From contig NZ_CP039456.1 of NCBI RefSeq assembly GCF_006974145.1, positions 2,604,499-2,668,498 of the forward strand: 64,000 bases of DNA. The letters run 5' to 3'. The notes under the pieces are model-generated. The model ran no database searches and had not been told where the DNA came from. It saw only the letters and a program-made list of their open reading frames with translations. Origin of the DNA: Changchengzhania lutea (GTDB lineage: Bacteria > Bacteroidota > Bacteroidia > Flavobacteriales > Flavobacteriaceae). The translations under genes were made by a program, and so were the position numbers. Below are positions 50,298 through 60,244 of the stretch, in pieces; within the stretch, counting starts at the first letter, position 1; every line of letters starts with the position of its first letter.

Positions 50298-50798
50298 ATG
50301 ATTGATAACAGCTACTTCAAGAACTTCCCAGAGCTAGAAAGTGAACGACTTCTTCTTAGACAGTTCGTATTGTCTGATGCTTCAGAGGTGCAATTAATTC
50401 GTTCTAATGAAAAAGTTATGTCTTATATGGACACGGATAGACATATGACCGTTCAGGATTCTGAAAAATTTATAGGTGACTTTGCATTTTTTAAAATAGA
50501 TAATAAAAATTCAAGAGCAGAAATAGGTTATACTTTAATGCCAGAATTTTGGGGAAAGGGATTAATGAGAGAAGCCATGAATCTAATATTCAATTTTGGA
50601 TTTAATCGTTTAAACCTCCATAGTTTAGAAGCTAATATAAACCCTGAAAATGAAAGTTCTAGAAGCATATTGAAGAAATTCGGATTTGTAAAGGAAGCTT
50701 ATTTTAGAGAAAATTATTTTTATAATGGTGTGTACTTAGACAGTGAAATCTACTCTTTACTTAAAACGGATTTCAATACCAATAATATTAAAGAGTAA
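50298..50798 (+). CDS. GNAT family N-acetyltransferase (RimJ/RimL type)
   Basis: The 166-residue protein has ESERLLLRQFVLSDASEVQLIRSNEKVM (residues about 14-41), the acetyl-CoA-binding strand and loop AEIGYTLMPEFWGKGLMREAMNLIFNFGFNRLNLHSLEANINPENESSRSILKKFGFVKEAYFRENYFYNGVYLDSEIYSLL. It is a classic RimL/RimJ-like acetyltransferase with an unknown target (possibly an N-terminal amine of a protein). It lies alone between xrtF genes and a structured repeat. Confidence 0.9.
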   Translation: MIDNSYFKNFPELESERLLLRQFVLSDASEVQLIRSNEKVMSYMDTDRHMTVQDSEKFIGDFAFFKIDNKNSRAEIGYTLMPEFWGKGLMREAMNLIFNFGFNRLNLHSLEANINPENESSRSILKKFGFVKEAYFRENYFYNGVYLDSEIYSLLKTDFNTNNIKE

Positions 50799-50821
50799 AG
50801 CATTTTAGTTTGAACTTATTT

Positions 50822-50984
50822 TTGAACTCATCATGGCTTTTTTCAATTGACTAAAAAATTGCTCTTTTGAACCTGTTTTTGTCTTTTTTTCCTTCCGTAG
50901 CTCAGCTATGTAACTCAAAAAAGCCTTCAAACTAATTCAAAATAACTAATTTTCGCTACAATCAAAAAAGTCAAGATGAGTTCT
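50822..50984. repeat. Structured dispersed repeat, copy B
   Basis: The left arm TTGAACTCATCATGGCTTTTTTC (from 50822) pairs with AAAAAAGTCAAGATGAGTTC (50964-50983) with few mismatches. The 134-base interior (50837-50970) aligns to copy A at 16337-16471. The outer stem sequence is unlike that of copy A. It lies between the GNAT gene and the groEL terminator. Confidence 0.75.
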
Positions 50985-50987
50985 TTA

Positions 50988-51022
50988 TAAAAAAACGCCT
51001 CAATGTAAATTGAAGCGTTTTT
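50988..51022 (-). terminator. groEL terminator
   Basis: On the minus strand, AAAAACGCTTCAAT and ATTGAGGCGTTTTT form a stem with one mismatch and a T-run, 28 bases after the groEL stop. Confidence 0.85.
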
Positions 51023-51049
51023 AAATATTTATCAATGGTGGATTCGACA

Positions 51050-52789
<1,740 letters not shown>

Positions 52790-52799
52790 ATTACCCTAT

Positions 52800-53075
52800 T
52801 TATATAATAGCTAGTATGTCGCTTTCACGCATGATTAAATAATCCTTACCTTCTAGTTTAAGCTCTGTACCTGCATATTTTCCGTATAAAACAGAATCAC
52901 CTACTTTAACAGTAATAGGTTCGTCTTTCGTGCCTTTTCCAGCAGCTACAACTTTTCCTTTTTGTGGTTTTTCTTTAGCGTTGTCTGGAATGATAATTCC
53001 TGAAGCTGTCTTGGTTTCGGCAGCAGAAGGTTCAATCACAACTCTATCCGATAATGGTTTAATGTTTAAGCTCAT
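52800..53075 (-). CDS. groS: 10 kDa co-chaperonin GroES
   Basis: The 91-residue heptameric lid has [86 protein letters not shown]. The mobile loop ([12 protein letters not shown], about residues 20-31) and the roof loop are normal. It precedes groEL on the same strand. Upstream on the minus strand there is TGTAAGTTTGTCAGTTAATCGC followed by TTGGCACAC, sharing TGTCA with the hsp20 upstream region. Confidence 0.97.
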   Translation of the reverse strand: MSLNIKPLSDRVVIEPSAAETKTASGIIIPDNAKEKPQKGKVVAAGKGTKDEPITVKVGDSVLYGKYAGTELKLEGKDYLIMRESDILAII

Positions 53076-53172
53076 TTTCTATTTTATTTTTAAATTAATT
53101 AAGTTAAATGTAACGCCTATGGAGTGTTCTAAAAGTGTGCCAATAGCGATTAACTGACAAACTTACAGAAAC

Positions 53173-53203
53173 AAAAAATGCCGACGGTTAAGTTGGCATT
53201 TTT
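53173..53203 (-). terminator. Terminator after secG
   Basis: Minus-strand AAAAATGCCAAC and GTCGGCATTTTTT pair across an 8-base gap and end in T bases. It separates the secG operon from groES. Confidence 0.75.
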
Positions 53204-53226
53204 AATATATTTTAAAATGTGTGATT

Positions 53227-53592
53227 TTAGTTTCCTAAAGAGTCATTTGGTGTAGCAGTCCCTGCATCCTTTGTGGCCGGAGCGGTAGGAACAACTGGTA
53301 ATGGTTGCGTTGTTGTTGCATCTGGATCTAAAGCTTTAGAATCTGCATTCTCTCCGCCTCTGTTAATGGTTAGATTAGAAGCCAAAATTAACACCAATAA
53401 TACGGTTGCTAATGTCCACGTGCTTTTATCTAAAAAATCGGTCGTTTTTTTAACGCCACCTAATTGCTGGGTACCACCACCACCGAAAGAAGAAGACAAT
53501 CCGCCTCCCTTAGGGTTTTGTACCATAACTACTACTATTAATAGAAATGCTACGACAACGATTAGTGCTAAAAATATTGTAAACGTACTCAT
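53227..53592 (-). CDS. secG: Preprotein translocase subunit SecG
   Basis: The 121-residue protein has two membrane helices (about residues 3-22 and 56-74) flanking the SecG loop VVVMVQNPKGGGLSSSFGGGGTQQLGGVKKTTDFLDKSTW. It stimulates SecYEG-mediated export. The C-terminus is extended by a low-complexity Thr/Pro/Ala tail. The start shares one base with the stop of the preceding TPR gene. It is the last gene of the miaB-secG operon. Confidence 0.93.
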   Translation of the reverse strand: MSTFTIFLALIVVVAFLLIVVVMVQNPKGGGLSSSFGGGGTQQLGGVKKTTDFLDKSTWTLATVLLVLILASNLTINRGGENADSKALDPDATTTQPLPVVPTAPATKDAGTATPNDSLGN

Positions 53593-54545
53593 TATTCTTT
53601 ATTATTTTGTTCTTGTAATTGTTCTACTGCCTTAATTTGGTTTGCAAAGAAACTACTTTTTTCTGGATATTTCAAACTTAAAACCTTATAAGATTGAATG
53701 GCCTTTTTGTAGTTTTTCTGTTCCACATAAATACGCGCCAAAGTTTCTGTCATGAGAGACTCTGGTTGTATCATTTGTGCTTTGGCAAGATTGCCTTTTG
53801 TTATTGGTGCTTTTCTTGGTTCTATTTTTGGGTTTTTTGCAATAAAGTCTTCAATCAACTGGAATTTTTTTGCTTTATCTGAACGCTCCGAGATATGTTC
53901 TTCTGAAGGTTTAACGATTTTTTCTGTAGGGCGTTCTATCGGTTTAAAGCGTGTTAATTTGAGCCATTCGTTAAAAGAGTGTACTTCTCTTTTGTCAAAT
54001 TGAAGCGGTTTTCCCAATTGGAGGACATCTGCTTCTGAAGGTTCTTGTGTTTTGGTATCTTTAGTTACCGTCTCAATAATTTCAGATGGGTCTAGACTAA
54101 AAGGAGTCAATTTGTTAGGGCGTTCTTCTTTGGGTTGAAATAAAGCAGGATCTAAAATACCGCTAGTGTCATTTATATGTTGCCTTAGCGCATCATCTAT
54201 AGTCACGCTTTTATTAACAGAAATATCTTCAATAGCAACATCAAAATCTTTCAGATGTTCGGTGTTTTGCTTTATGAATTTTGAAATTTCATTTTGAACG
54301 AACGCATCCGACGTGATGAAGTCAAATAAAATACTACGGTCTGAAGTATAGGATGCGGTTATTTTTAATTCGTTGTTATAATTTAGGCTGCCTTGATTTT
54401 TAAGACCTTTAAGATATAGCGCCCGTGCCGATTGAAAATATGGAAAGTCATCAATAACCGATTTTATAGCATTCGTTTGCGCATCTGTGATAGTCTGCGG
54501 ATTTTGAAGAATGTGTATAAAATCAGTTTGGTTCATAGTTACCAT
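53592..54545 (-). CDS. TPR-like helical protein of unknown function in the lptE-secG operon
   Basis: The 317-residue, mostly helical protein begins NQTDFIHILQNPQTITDAQTNAIKSVIDDFPYFQSARALYLKGLKNQGSLNYNNELKITASYTSDRSILFDFI. It has a charged middle and a C-terminal TPR-type hairpin (TETLARIYVEQKNYKKAIQSYKVLSLKYPEKSSFFANQIKAVEQL, about residues 265-309). No signal peptide is seen, so it is likely cytoplasmic or peripheral. It overlaps lptE by 7 bases and abuts secG. Conservation of this order in Flavobacteriia is from general knowledge; the function is unknown. Confidence 0.8.
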   Translation of the reverse strand: MVTMNQTDFIHILQNPQTITDAQTNAIKSVIDDFPYFQSARALYLKGLKNQGSLNYNNELKITASYTSDRSILFDFITSDAFVQNEISKFIKQNTEHLKDFDVAIEDISVNKSVTIDDALRQHINDTSGILDPALFQPKEERPNKLTPFSLDPSEIIETVTKDTKTQEPSEADVLQLGKPLQFDKREVHSFNEWLKLTRFKPIERPTEKIVKPSEEHISERSDKAKKFQLIEDFIAKNPKIEPRKAPITKGNLAKAQMIQPESLMTETLARIYVEQKNYKKAIQSYKVLSLKYPEKSSFFANQIKAVEQLQEQNNKE

Positions 54546-55045
54546 TTAGCTAATGTCGCGTTGAAGATGTCTTGTGTGATACGTTCAAAAATCTCTTCGT
54601 GTGCGGTGTCTTTTTGTCCGCCAATTAATTGAGCGCTTCCAGGATAGTCATAAAAAAAGGAGAAGGATTGATCTAGATCATCTTCTACATTTGTTCTATT
54701 AAAAAACCTCACTTTCACACCAATGGTTAGCCTATTCTGTGCCGCTGTGTTTTGAGACGTTGCGGTGGTTGGTGAAATTCTATATTCGGTAATCTCACCT
54801 TCGTAAACCAAGTCGCCATTAGAAGTGACCAGTGTTAAATTGGTTTGATTTTGAAGTAGATCTTCAAGGGCTAATTTAAAATCACGTTCTAAACCAGGTT
54901 CTACCAACAGTGCGTTATTTTCAAACCGATTCACTTGAAACGTTTCGGTGCCAGCAGGAATGGAAGCTCCAGTAAAAGAATAGGCCCCACATCCTAATAT
55001 GGTAATTAGGGTTGATGTTATAATTAGGTATTTATATATCTTCAT
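54539..55045 (-). CDS. lptE: LptE family lipoprotein
   Basis: The 168-residue lipoprotein has a signal ending in ILGCGAYSF (lipobox Cys at 19). The LptE/DUF-type fold follows: ASIPAGTETFQVNRFENNALLVEPGLERDFKLALEDLLQNQTNLTLVTSNGDLVYEGEITEYRISPTTATSQNTAAQNRLTIGVKVRFFN. It should plug the LptD barrel that inserts LPS in the outer membrane. LptD is not in this window. It lies after the enhancer-binding protein gene by 32 bases. Confidence 0.85.
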   Translation of the reverse strand: MKIYKYLIITSTLITILGCGAYSFTGASIPAGTETFQVNRFENNALLVEPGLERDFKLALEDLLQNQTNLTLVTSNGDLVYEGEITEYRISPTTATSQNTAAQNRLTIGVKVRFFNRTNVEDDLDQSFSFFYDYPGSAQLIGGQKDTAHEEIFERITQDIFNATLAKW

Positions 55046-55077
55046 TTTATGACAATTCGTATTAACAAAACTTAAAA

Positions 55078-56352
55078 TTACAAATCATATTGTTTAATCT
55101 TTCTGTACAATGTGCGTTCACTAATACCAAGTTCTGCTGCTGCTAATTTACGTTTTCCGCTATGACGCTCAAGCGATTTTTTTATTAATTCTAATTCTTT
55201 GTCGTGTAATGACAAAGTTTCTTCCTCCTCAATTTCTTCAGCAAAATGATATTTATCTTGAATATTATTAGTGCCATTGTCTTTACTATAATCATGATCT
55301 GAAAGTGCTAAAAATTCAGCTTCAGAATCTACGGCCTCTTCAAATTCAGTATCATCAGTGTCATTAGTGCCGTATATTTTTTCAATAAGCCCTTCGTGTT
55401 CTTTTTCAACCTCTCCCAAATCACCTTTTTTCATGAGTTCCATGGTGAGTTTTTTGAGATCGTTCAAATCACTTTTCATATCAAAAAGTACTTTATACAA
55501 TATCTCACGCTCACTGCTAAAATCACTTTCAGATTTAGAGTCTTTTATTACCGCAGGCAAATTGGTGCCTGATGTTGGTAAATAGCCTTTTAAAGTTTCT
55601 GCCGAAATTATTCGATTTTGCTCTAATACCGATACTTGTTCTGCGATATTTCTTAACTGACGTATATTACCGCTCCAACGATGACGTAATAGAACCTGAA
55701 TAGCGGGCTCTGTTAATTTTACGGTTGGCATTTTATATTTTAGTGCAAAATCACTGGCAAACTTTCTAAACAATAAATGAATATCTTCTTGCCGTTCTCT
55801 TAAGGGTGGCAGATGGATATCTACGGTACTCAACCTGTAATACAAATCTTCTCTAAAGCGTTCTTTCTTTATAGATTCGTACATATTGGCATTGGTAGCC
55901 GCTACAATACGCACATCTGTTTTTTGAACTTTACTTGAGCCTACTTTGATGAATTCGCCATTTTCTAATACGCGCAATAAACGTACTTGTGTAGTTAAGG
56001 GCAATTCTCCAACTTCATCTAAAAAAATAGTACCACCGTCCGCTACCTCAAAATACCCTTGTCTGGTTTGGGTAGCACCGGTAAATGCTCCTTTTTCATG
56101 ACCAAAAAGCTCACTGTCTATAGTGCCTTCTGGGATGGCGCCACAGTTTACAGCAATATACTTATTGTGTTTTCTATGTGATAATTGATGGATTATCTTC
56201 GGAATGCTTTCCTTCCCCACGCCACTTTCGCCAGTAACCAAAACCGAAATATCTGTTGGTGCCACTTGAATGGCTTTTTCTATGGCTCGGTTTAGTGTTG
56301 GCGTGTTACCAATAATTCCAAAGCGTTGTTTTATATGTTGAACGGATTCCAT
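55078..56352 (-). CDS. Sigma-54-dependent enhancer-binding protein without receiver domain
   Basis: The 424-residue protein starts directly with the AAA+ domain (about residues 10-245). It has Walker A GESGVGKES (41-49), the sigma-54 contact loop GAFTGA (88-93), Walker B GGTIFLDEVGE (about 106-116), and RxxR-type REDLYYRLS. A long acidic, Glu/Asp-rich linker (about 280-375) precedes a Fis-type helix-turn-helix (about 385-424, KRKLAAAELGISERTLYRKIKQYDL). It lacks an input domain, so it may be controlled by level or partner. It lies between miaB and lptE on one transcript. Confidence 0.93.
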   Translation of the reverse strand: MESVQHIKQRFGIIGNTPTLNRAIEKAIQVAPTDISVLVTGESGVGKESIPKIIHQLSHRKHNKYIAVNCGAIPEGTIDSELFGHEKGAFTGATQTRQGYFEVADGGTIFLDEVGELPLTTQVRLLRVLENGEFIKVGSSKVQKTDVRIVAATNANMYESIKKERFREDLYYRLSTVDIHLPPLRERQEDIHLLFRKFASDFALKYKMPTVKLTEPAIQVLLRHRWSGNIRQLRNIAEQVSVLEQNRIISAETLKGYLPTSGTNLPAVIKDSKSESDFSSEREILYKVLFDMKSDLNDLKKLTMELMKKGDLGEVEKEHEGLIEKIYGTNDTDDTEFEEAVDSEAEFLALSDHDYSKDNGTNNIQDKYHFAEEIEEEETLSLHDKELELIKKSLERHSGKRKLAAAELGISERTLYRKIKQYDL

Positions 56353-56361
56353 GTTGTGTTA

Positions 56362-57810
56362 TTAATTATTTTCAGATAGACTAATTGCTTCACCTATTAG
56401 GGTGGCGCTTGTGCAATTTGTTACACGTACTTGAACAAATTCTCCGATGTTATAATCTTCTTTAGGAAAAACAGCCACAATATTTTGGGCGGTTCTACCA
56501 GACCATTGTGCATCAGATTTTTTTGATTCTTTTTCAATCAGCACTTCTACGATGGTGTCTAAATATTCTTTGGTTCTAATTTCGCTGTGTATTCGTTGTA
56601 AATCGACTATCTCCTGTAATCTTCTTTTTTTAACTTCTTCAGAAACATCATCGTTCATATTGCGGCCTGCCATGGTTCCTGGGCGTTCTGAATAAGTAAA
56701 CATATATCCAAAATTATACTTCACATATTCCATCAGGGACATGGTGTCATGGTGATCTGCTTCAGTTTCAGTTGGAAACCCAACAATCATATCTTGACTA
56801 ATAGCACAATTGGGAATGATACGGCGGATGTTATCTATCAATGCCATGTATTCTTCACGTGTGTGCAATCTATTCATTTCTTTTAGAATTCGATTGCTGC
56901 CACTTTGCACGGGTAAATGAATATGATTGCAAATGTTATTAAACTTAGCCATGGTTTCAATAACGTCTAAGGTTAAATCCTGCGGATTAGAGGTTGAAAA
57001 CCGAATGCGCATTTTGGGCTGTGCTTTGGCGCACATGGCCAGCAAATTAGAAAAATTAACTGATGTGGCTTTTTGTATGTTACTTGCTTTAACAAAGTCT
57101 TTTTTAAGACCACCACCGTACCACAAGTAGCTGTCAACATTCTGGCCCAAAAGTGTAATTTCTTTAAACCCGCGATTCCACAAATCATTTACTTCCTCAA
57201 TAATACTTTGAGGGTCTCTACTGCGTTCGCGCCCTCGTGTAAACGGCACCACGCAAAAGGTGCACATATTATCGCAACCCCGCGTAATGGAAACAAATGC
57301 CGTGACGCCATTGGTGTTTAAGCGCACAGGAGCAATGTCACCGTAAGTTTCGTCCTTTGAAAGCATGACATTAATAGCGTCTCTGCCTTCATCAACTTCA
57401 GCTAGTAAATTGGGCAAATCTTTATAGGCATCAGGACCAACGACTAGATCTACAATTTTTTCTTCTTCTAGAAATTTTGTTTTTAGGCGCTCTGCCATAC
57501 AGCCTAAAACACCAACCTTCATTTTTGGGTTGCTATCGCGCTTAACAGCATTGTATTTTTCCAAGCGTTTTCTAACCGTTTGTTCTGCCTTATCCCGAAT
57601 AGAGCAGGTGTTTACCAAAACCAAATCGGCATCTTCTAAGTTTTTAGTGGTGTTATAACCTTCATTGGCCAATATGGATGCGACTATTTCGCTGTCGCTA
57701 AAATTCATAGCACAACCATAGCTTTCTATAAAAAGCTTCCTGTTATTGTCTTTTTTATTTTCGAGAGTAAGTGTTTCTCCTTGCTTGTTTTCGTCTATAA
57801 TTTTCTCCAT
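56362..57810 (-). CDS. miaB: tRNA-2-methylthio-N6-dimethylallyladenosine synthase
   Basis: The 482-residue radical-SAM methylthiotransferase modifies A37 of tRNAs. The MTTase N-domain has YGCAMNFSDSEIVASIL and GCMAERLK. The radical-SAM motif is GCDNMCTFCVVPFTRGRERSR (about residues 178-198). The C-terminal TRAM domain includes VQVRVTNCTSATLIGEAI. The second auxiliary cluster cysteines are present. It leads the operon to secG and has TATCTTTG upstream. Confidence 0.96.
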   Translation of the reverse strand: MEKIIDENKQGETLTLENKKDNNRKLFIESYGCAMNFSDSEIVASILANEGYNTTKNLEDADLVLVNTCSIRDKAEQTVRKRLEKYNAVKRDSNPKMKVGVLGCMAERLKTKFLEEEKIVDLVVGPDAYKDLPNLLAEVDEGRDAINVMLSKDETYGDIAPVRLNTNGVTAFVSITRGCDNMCTFCVVPFTRGRERSRDPQSIIEEVNDLWNRGFKEITLLGQNVDSYLWYGGGLKKDFVKASNIQKATSVNFSNLLAMCAKAQPKMRIRFSTSNPQDLTLDVIETMAKFNNICNHIHLPVQSGSNRILKEMNRLHTREEYMALIDNIRRIIPNCAISQDMIVGFPTETEADHHDTMSLMEYVKYNFGYMFTYSERPGTMAGRNMNDDVSEEVKKRRLQEIVDLQRIHSEIRTKEYLDTIVEVLIEKESKKSDAQWSGRTAQNIVAVFPKEDYNIGEFVQVRVTNCTSATLIGEAISLSENN

Positions 57811-57866
57811 ATCTACTCATAATTGATGGTAACTAAAAATTCTATCTACCCATCAATAAGCAAGTG

Positions 57867-57899
57867 CAAAGATACAATTAATTTGTGTTTTTGTGACAA
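57867..57899 (-). promoter_or_regulatory. miaB: miaB operon promoter
   Basis: On the minus strand TTG (57897-57899), a 22-base spacer and TATCTTTG (57867-57874) match the TTG / TAnnTTTG pattern 57 bases upstream of miaB. Confidence 0.55.
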
Positions 57900-57979
57900 A
57901 GTGGCAGTTAAATTTAATGCTTAATATGCGCAACCAAAATGCGTTTTAAGTATCTAATAATAAACTAAGATTTTAAAAG

Positions 57980-58684
57980 ATGAAGCCAATTAAAAAATTT
58001 TTCTTCGTAGTTTCTGTATTATTTTGCTTTATGAATATGCAGTGTGAGGATGATGATATAAATATAGATTCAAATAATTTATTAATAGGCAATTGGATAG
58101 ACCCAATCTATGATGGTGAACAAACTAGCTTTAGGAGAGCAACAACACTTCCTGATGAAGATTACGGAATTTTATTCAAGGAAAACAGAGATTTTGTCGA
58201 GCGTTCTTCAGGCTGGTGTGGAACGCCGCCCTTAATTTTTTCTGATTATAATGGAAAATGGCAGTTAGATAATACACTTATAACACTATCTAAAGAGCAA
58301 TTTCCTAGTAACTATGCTTGGCGTATCGTCTCACTTACCGAAAACGAATTAGTTGTAAAAAGGGAGTTAACGGAACAGGAACAGGATCATCGAGAATTAA
58401 TGATTTTGTTTAATGAATTTCAAGAGCTTGCAAGTCGTTTTTCTTGCACCAACGCTAGTGACTGGGCTTTTACTGCTTATGGCTCTAAAGCTTGTGGAGG
58501 CCCGCAAGGATATATTGCGTATTCAACACATATAGATACAGCAATTTTTTTACAAAAAGTTGATGCGTATACTCAAGCAGAAAATGAATATAATGTTAAA
58601 TGGGGAATTGTTTCTACGTGTGACATTCAAAATCCACCCAAAAGCATTGCATGTCAAAATGGATTTCCGATTCTAAAGTACTAA
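57980..58684 (+). CDS. Cysteine-containing lipoprotein of unknown function
   Basis: The 234-residue protein has a lipoprotein-like signal (MKPIKKFFFVVSVLFCFMNMQCEDDD, lipobox Cys at residue 22). A beta-rich part follows (LLIGNWIDPIYD, WQLDNTLITLSKEQFP, WRIVSLTENELVVKREL) resembling a lipocalin-type strand pattern, then a second part with several Cys and Gly (FSCTNASDWAFTAYGSKACGGPQGYIAYSTHIDTAIFL). Paired cysteines suggest disulfides outside the cytoplasm. No family is confidently recognised. It precedes the LVIVD lipoprotein by 59 bases. Confidence 0.7.
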   Translation: MKPIKKFFFVVSVLFCFMNMQCEDDDINIDSNNLLIGNWIDPIYDGEQTSFRRATTLPDEDYGILFKENRDFVERSSGWCGTPPLIFSDYNGKWQLDNTLITLSKEQFPSNYAWRIVSLTENELVVKRELTEQEQDHRELMILFNEFQELASRFSCTNASDWAFTAYGSKACGGPQGYIAYSTHIDTAIFLQKVDAYTQAENEYNVKWGIVSTCDIQNPPKSIACQNGFPILKY

Positions 58685-58743
58685 TTTTAAAGGTGACTTA
58701 TAAAGTAACTACATATAACCTCTAACTAAAACATTTTTTACAT

Positions 58744-59970
58744 ATGAAATTTAAATATCTTTTTTTGTCCTTAGTTTTTATAATGGCTTTGTCTTGTGAT
58801 AAAAATGACGATTCCAATTATGAATTTGTTCAAGTGGCCGTCCCACAATTGATGAGTAAAACGACTTTTAGGAATTCAGTAGAGGTTACAGTACCCACAA
58901 ACATTGAAAAAGCCGGCAAAATATACGCTTATAAAAATTATATTTTTGTAAGTGATGTCAATAAGGGTGTGCATATTATTGATAACACGAATCCTAAATT
59001 ACCAAATGCTATTAAGTTCATTAAGATTCCCGGTAATGAAGACATTTCTATTAAAGACAATTTTTTATATGCAGATAGTGCTACAGATTTGTTGGTTTTT
59101 GATATTTCGGATATCAATTCGGTGTCTTTAGTACAGCGGTTAGAAGATGTGTTTAATATTTATAATTTCAATATCCCTATTGAAGCAGAATATGTTGATT
59201 ATGATAAAATTAATTTTGAAACCGATATTGTTTTAGGTTGGACGCTAACTACAGAAAGACGTGAAAAAATGGATGAACGTTTCATGGATATTGCTTTAAA
59301 CAATTCAAATGAGTCTGCTATGGGAATTGGGGGCTCTTTGGCGCGTTTTCAAATAGTAGACAACTATTTGTATACCGTAGGAAACTATCAAATGGGGATA
59401 TTTAATATTCAGAATTTAGCTGAACCCCTACTTGAAAACACGCAATATGCGGGTTGGAATATAGAAACGATGTTTCAGGCAGATGATTATTTATATCTAG
59501 GAAGTACCAATGGTATGTATATTTATGATTTGGTCAATCCATCGTTGCCAGAATATGTTTCAGAATTTACCCACTGGGAAGGCTGTGACCCTGTAGTTGT
59601 AGATGGAAATTATGCGTATGTCACTTTGCGTGGTGGTAATGCTTGCGGACAATTAGAAAGCGTACTTGAAATTATAGATATTACCGATAAAACAAATCCA
59701 ACATTAGCAAAAAGATACAATCTTGATAATCCTTATGGATTAGGTGTTAAAGATAATATGCTTTTTATTTGTGATGGTACTTCTGGTTTAAAAATCTTTG
59801 ATAGAATGACTCCATTTGACTTAAAACTTATGCAACAATTTAAAAACATACAAGCAAAAGATGTGATTCCGTTAGAAAATACTTTGCTCATGATAGGGGA
59901 AAACACTTTATATCAATACAGTTATGTGAATAATGGAATAGCTCTTATAAGTACTTATTTATTGAAATAA
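58744..59970 (+). CDS. LVIVD-repeat beta-propeller lipoprotein
   Basis: The 408-residue lipoprotein has a signal ending MALSCDKND (Cys at 18). It carries repeated LVIVD-type blades: GVHIIDNTNPKLP, LLVFDISDINS, MGIFNIQNLAEPLLE, MYIYDLVNPSLPE, LEIIDITDKTNP and LKIFDRMTPFD. Each blade has a hydrophobic-x-hydrophobic-Asp core. The repeats should form a surface-exposed propeller for binding; the ligand is unknown. It is probably co-transcribed with the preceding lipoprotein, and a strong terminator follows. Confidence 0.82.
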   Translation: MKFKYLFLSLVFIMALSCDKNDDSNYEFVQVAVPQLMSKTTFRNSVEVTVPTNIEKAGKIYAYKNYIFVSDVNKGVHIIDNTNPKLPNAIKFIKIPGNEDISIKDNFLYADSATDLLVFDISDINSVSLVQRLEDVFNIYNFNIPIEAEYVDYDKINFETDIVLGWTLTTERREKMDERFMDIALNNSNESAMGIGGSLARFQIVDNYLYTVGNYQMGIFNIQNLAEPLLENTQYAGWNIETMFQADDYLYLGSTNGMYIYDLVNPSLPEYVSEFTHWEGCDPVVVDGNYAYVTLRGGNACGQLESVLEIIDITDKTNPTLAKRYNLDNPYGLGVKDNMLFICDGTSGLKIFDRMTPFDLKLMQQFKNIQAKDVIPLENTLLMIGENTLYQYSYVNNGIALISTYLLK

Positions 59971-59989
59971 TATAGCAAAACTGTATAAC

Positions 59990-60019
59990 AAAAAATCCTG
60001 CATTTATGCAGGATTTTTT
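59990..60019 (+). terminator. Terminator after the LVIVD lipoprotein
   Basis: TCCTGCA (59996-60002), loop TTTA, TGCAGGA (60007-60013), flanked by six A and six T bases. Confidence 0.9.
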
Positions 60020-60040
60020 GTTTAACCCGTTTTATGTATT

Positions 60041-60182
60041 AGAACGTCATGATGAATCTTCCAGATACAATAAAATATAACATTTTCTAAGTTTTAGCAT
60101 AGTACCGCGGCATAAAAAAATAACAAAATATGGGCGAATTTCAGCCATTTTTTAGGAAATAGAAAAAGTTAAGATGAGCTCT
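60041..60182. repeat. Possible degenerate copy C of the structured repeat
   Basis: The right end AGAAAAAGTTAAGATGAGCTC (60161-60181) resembles the right arm of copy B (CAAAAAAGTCAAGATGAGTTC) with four differences. A candidate left arm (GAACGTCATGATG, from 60042) pairs only partly, and the overall size is similar. The interior is diverged. Confidence 0.35.
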
Positions 60183-60244
60183 TAATTAAAAAAAATTATC
60201 TTTAATCTCTTTAATATTACAATTAACAACCAAACCATCGCAAA

